DNA of 64,000 nucleotides, from positions 62,001-126,000 of the forward strand of contig NZ_JAPCHY010000010.1 of assembly GCF_026107455.2 (NCBI RefSeq), given 5' to 3'. This document shows, one piece after another, positions 61,561-64,000 of the stretch; position 1 is the first letter of the stretch, and each line of letters starts with the position of its first letter. The position numbers were made by a program, and so were the translations under genes. The notes below the pieces were generated by a model, which saw only the letters and a list, made by a program, of their open reading frames with translations, was not told the DNA's origin and searched no databases. The DNA is from Xanthomonas chitinilytica (GTDB lineage: Bacteria; Pseudomonadota; Gammaproteobacteria; Xanthomonadales; Xanthomonadaceae).

Positions 61561-61827
61561 ATGCAAGCCTACGTCTACAAAAGCCAACGCAAGCAGGACA
61601 CCTACGTCTACCTCGCCAAACGCGACGATTTCAGCCGGCTGCCGCCGACGCTGAACGCGTCGCTGGCGCCGTTCGCGTTCGTGCTGGAAGTGGCGTTGAC
61701 TCCCGAGCGCCGCCTGGCCCGGGCCGATGCCGCGCAGGTGCGCGTCGACCTGGTCGAGCGCGGCTTCCACCTGCAACTGCCGCCACCGCCGGTCGCGCCG
61801 GTGCCGATGCCGCGACGCGATGACTGA
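61561..61827 (+). CDS. YcgL domain protein
   Basis: An 88-residue YcgL-family protein starting [20 protein letters not shown], with [18 protein letters not shown] in the middle. The C-terminus is Pro-rich. Function is unknown. The leader contains a CACAAT box and a CCCGCGGG-type palindrome. It overlaps the ankyrin-repeat gene by 8 bases. Confidence 0.88.
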   Translation: MQAYVYKSQRKQDTYVYLAKRDDFSRLPPTLNASLAPFAFVLEVALTPERRLARADAAQVRVDLVERGFHLQLPPPPVAPVPMPRRDD

Positions 61828-64000
61828 TTCCGCGCGTTCCCGTGCCATTGCCGCGGTCGCCGTCGCCGGCGTGCTGCTGGCGCTGGGCGCCGCGTTCGGC
61901 GGCATCGCCGCGGCGCTGGGCGGCTGGCTGGCGCAGCCGGCGTTCGCGCTGGCGGTGTCGTGGCTGCGCCGCAGCCGCCGGCCGCAACCGCTGGCGCAGG
62001 TGCTGAAGCAGGATCTACCGCCGCTGCTGCTGCTGTGGGCCGCCGGTCCGTTGCTGCTGGCCGCGCTGGTGGCCTGGCCGCTGGCGGCGCTGCGCGACAG
62101 CGGCAGCCTGGCCGCGGCGATGGCGATGAGCGTGGCGGTCAGCGTCGCGTTGCTGGCGCTGTGGCGCAGCTGGCCGCTGTGGCACGAGCTCGAACGCGAC
62201 GGCGGCCCGCTGGTCGCGCACTGGCAGGCACTGGCCGGCCGCGACGTGCAGTCCTGGCGCGGGCTGGGCGTGGCGGCGCTGGTGCTGCTGGCCAGCGCCA
62301 CCGTGGTGCTGCCGGCCTGGCCGGGGCTGGTCGCCGATTTCGCGCGCTGGCCGCTGGCGGCGGCCTGCGTGGTCCTGGCTGCGCTGGCGCACTTCCTGCT
62401 GCAGCGGGTGCAACCGGCGCCGCGGGCGGAACCGCTGCCGGAGCCGGCGTTCGACCCGTTCGCCGAGATGTCCGAGCCGTTGCCGCTGGAGCCGATCGCC
62501 AACCACGAGCTGGTCCCGGCGCTGTACGAGGCCGCCCGCGGCGGCCGCGTCGACCGCGCCCTGCAGCTGCTGGAAGCCGGCGCCGACGCGCAGGCGCTGC
62601 CGGCGCCGGACTGGCGCGACCAGCGCAGCCTGGCGGTGCTGGCCGCGGTGCTGCCGGACCTGCGCCTGCTGCGCGCGCTGATCGGCCGCGGCGTCGACGT
62701 CAACCAGCCGCACCGCGGCATGACCCCGCTGCTGGCCGCGACCCGCGACAGCTGGCACGGCCGGCCGGAAGCGGTGATGACGCTGCTGGCCAACGGCGCC
62801 GACTCGCGCGCGGCCGATGCCGACGGCAACACCCCGCTGCACCACGCCGCCCGCAGCTCCGACCCGGGCGTGGCCGCGCTGCTGCGCGACGCCGCCGCCG
62901 AGGTCGATGCGCTCAACAACGACGGCCAGAGCCCGCTGGCGCTGGCCTGCCAGGCCGGCAACTGGCGCCTGGCCAGGTTCCTGCTGGAGCGTGGCGCCAA
63001 GCCCGAGCCGGCCGACGGCGTGCCGGTGCTGCTGGCCGCGGCCGGCACCGAGGAGGACGATCCGGCCGGGGTGCAGCTGCTGCTCAAGCACAAGGCACGG
63101 CTGGACGCACGCGACCGCCAGCGCCGCAGCGCGCTGCACGAGGCGGTGCAGGCCGGTCACGTGGGCATCATCGACGTGCTGCTCGATGCCGGCGCCAACC
63201 TGGAAGCGCGCGACGCGCTGGCGCGCACGCCATGGCTGGAGGCCGCCCGCCATGCCCGCGGCGACGTGCTCGAACACCTGCTGGTGCATCGCCCGGACGT
63301 GACCGCGGTGGATGTCGAAGGCCGCAACGCGGTGCTGCTGGCGTGCGCCGCCGAGCGCGTGTCGGTGGCGCTGGTGCGGCGCCTGCTGGAACTGGGCATC
63401 GCCGCCGACGCCAGCGATGCCTCCGGCCGCCGCGCGGTCGACTTCGCCGCCGGGGCCGGCCGCTGGGGCATCGTCTCGCTGCTGGACCCGGACTATCCGT
63501 TGCCGGCCGCGGTCAGCGACGTGCAGACGCAGGCCGCGGGCAGCGACGACGACGGCGGCGCCGCACCATTGCCCGACCGGCCGCCGCTGGCGCTGCTGCG
63601 CGAAGCGCTGGGCTTCGGCAATTTCGACGGCATGGCGCCGCTGGCGCGACTGTGTGCGGCCGACGAACTCGGCAGCCTGCTGCACGACCCGCAACTGGCG
63701 CTGCAGCCGGCCGCGGTGGACTGGCTGCTGGCGCAGGGCGCCGATCCCGAAGTGCTCGATGCCTGCGGCGACACCCCGATGTTCGCGCTGCTGTCGCGCG
63801 GCGTGGACGCCTTGCCGACCCTGCAGGTACTGCTGCGCCGCGGCGTTTCGCCGGCCGGCCGCGGCGGCCTGGCGCGGCTGCTCGCCGCCTGCGTGCAGCA
63901 CGACCACGCCTCGCGCGGCATGGAGCAGTTCGCGCTGGAACTGCTCGAGCGCGGCGCCGATCCGTTCGCCGCTTCCCCGGCCGGCGACCCGCCGTTGTCG
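61820..64000 (+). CDS. Ankyrin-repeat membrane protein (partial, runs off the window)
   Basis: The first 727 codons of a protein without a stop in the window. The N-terminus has about five hydrophobic helices ([56 protein letters not shown]). From about residue 230 ankyrin repeats follow: [53 protein letters not shown] and [18 protein letters not shown] membrane-anchored protein-interaction scaffold is likely. Coupled to the YcgL gene by overlap. Confidence 0.85.
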   Translation, partial: MTDSARSRAIAAVAVAGVLLALGAAFGGIAAALGGWLAQPAFALAVSWLRRSRRPQPLAQVLKQDLPPLLLLWAAGPLLLAALVAWPLAALRDSGSLAAAMAMSVAVSVALLALWRSWPLWHELERDGGPLVAHWQALAGRDVQSWRGLGVAALVLLASATVVLPAWPGLVADFARWPLAAACVVLAALAHFLLQRVQPAPRAEPLPEPAFDPFAEMSEPLPLEPIANHELVPALYEAARGGRVDRALQLLEAGADAQALPAPDWRDQRSLAVLAAVLPDLRLLRALIGRGVDVNQPHRGMTPLLAATRDSWHGRPEAVMTLLANGADSRAADADGNTPLHHAARSSDPGVAALLRDAAAEVDALNNDGQSPLALACQAGNWRLARFLLERGAKPEPADGVPVLLAAAGTEEDDPAGVQLLLKHKARLDARDRQRRSALHEAVQAGHVGIIDVLLDAGANLEARDALARTPWLEAARHARGDVLEHLLVHRPDVTAVDVEGRNAVLLACAAERVSVALVRRLLELGIAADASDASGRRAVDFAAGAGRWGIVSLLDPDYPLPAAVSDVQTQAAGSDDDGGAAPLPDRPPLALLREALGFGNFDGMAPLARLCAADELGSLLHDPQLALQPAAVDWLLAQGADPEVLDACGDTPMFALLSRGVDALPTLQVLLRRGVSPAGRGGLARLLAACVQHDHASRGMEQFALELLERGADPFAASPAGDPPLS

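Overview
The window is high-GC DNA (about 70% by eye) with dense, short-spaced genes and many GTG/TTG starts. It looks chromosomal and comes from the Xanthomonadaceae. The marker genes are a complete xanthomonadin-type aryl polyene locus next to a XanB2-type chorismatase, a C-rich three-hairpin RNA downstream of polA that matches the Xanthomonas sRNA sX13, and family-typical genes such as DUF2782. The genus cannot be fixed from sequence alone; Luteimonas, Lysobacter, Pseudoxanthomonas or Xanthomonas all fit. No phage, insertion sequence, CRISPR array or rRNA operon was recognised.

Layout. 0-3.2 kb: end of a possible transporter, a terminator, a coniferyl-aldehyde-dehydrogenase-like enzyme, and an SDR/NTF2-like pair divergent from an HxlR regulator. 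3.3-8.3 kb: exonuclease III, a GlsB-type membrane protein, a phosphopantetheinyl transferase, and rsmG-parA-parB. 8.3-10.5 kb: sugar epimerase, GT2 glycosyltransferase and a lipid-A N-domain membrane protein. 10.5-15.3 kb: a degenerate GIY-YIG protein, a DUF885 peptidase, a czcA remnant beside a CDF transporter, and rpmB-rpmG. 15.4-21.4 kb: cardiolipin synthase, an FAD protein, UvrD, a LMW-phosphatase-like protein.

21.4-27.9 kb is the most distinctive block, an RNA-repair locus: rtcR (minus strand), then divergent rsr (Ro60/TROVE), an array of four Y-RNA-like elements, rtcB and rtcA. A textbook sigma-54 promoter precedes rsr. Each RNA element has a long base-paired outer stem with a conserved internal loop. 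The two central elements carry a circularly permuted tRNA module (T-arm, closed acceptor stem, D-arm), as in bacterial YrlA RNAs. The outer stems differ in sequence between copies but stay paired, which is strong internal covariation evidence. The expected logic is that RtcR senses damaged RNA and switches on Rsr, its Y RNAs, RNA ligase and RNA cyclase together.

28-43 kb holds housekeeping and accessory genes: DUF2785 and ThuA proteins, a frameshifted maltose-acetyltransferase-like pseudogene, a Usp protein, polA with 91-bp tandem repeats copying its 3' end, the sX13-like RNA, a DUF421 protein, hemF, a Sel1-like secreted protein, a Nudix hydrolase and a large S9 peptidase.

43.4-60.9 kb is a tightly overlapping plus-strand pigment operon divergent from xanB2. 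It encodes a KS/chain-length factor, acyltransferases, two ACPs, an acyl-AMP ligase fused to a dehydratase, GT2, an ammonia-lyase-family enzyme, a thioesterase, LolA-like and RND-like export proteins, a methyltransferase, an FAD halogenase-like enzyme, a lipoprotein, and KS-DH-KR-KS. XanB2 should supply the hydroxybenzoate starter, the ligase loads it on an ACP, and the KS/KR/DH set extends the polyene. The window ends with a periplasmic protein, a YcgL-family protein and a truncated ankyrin-repeat membrane protein.
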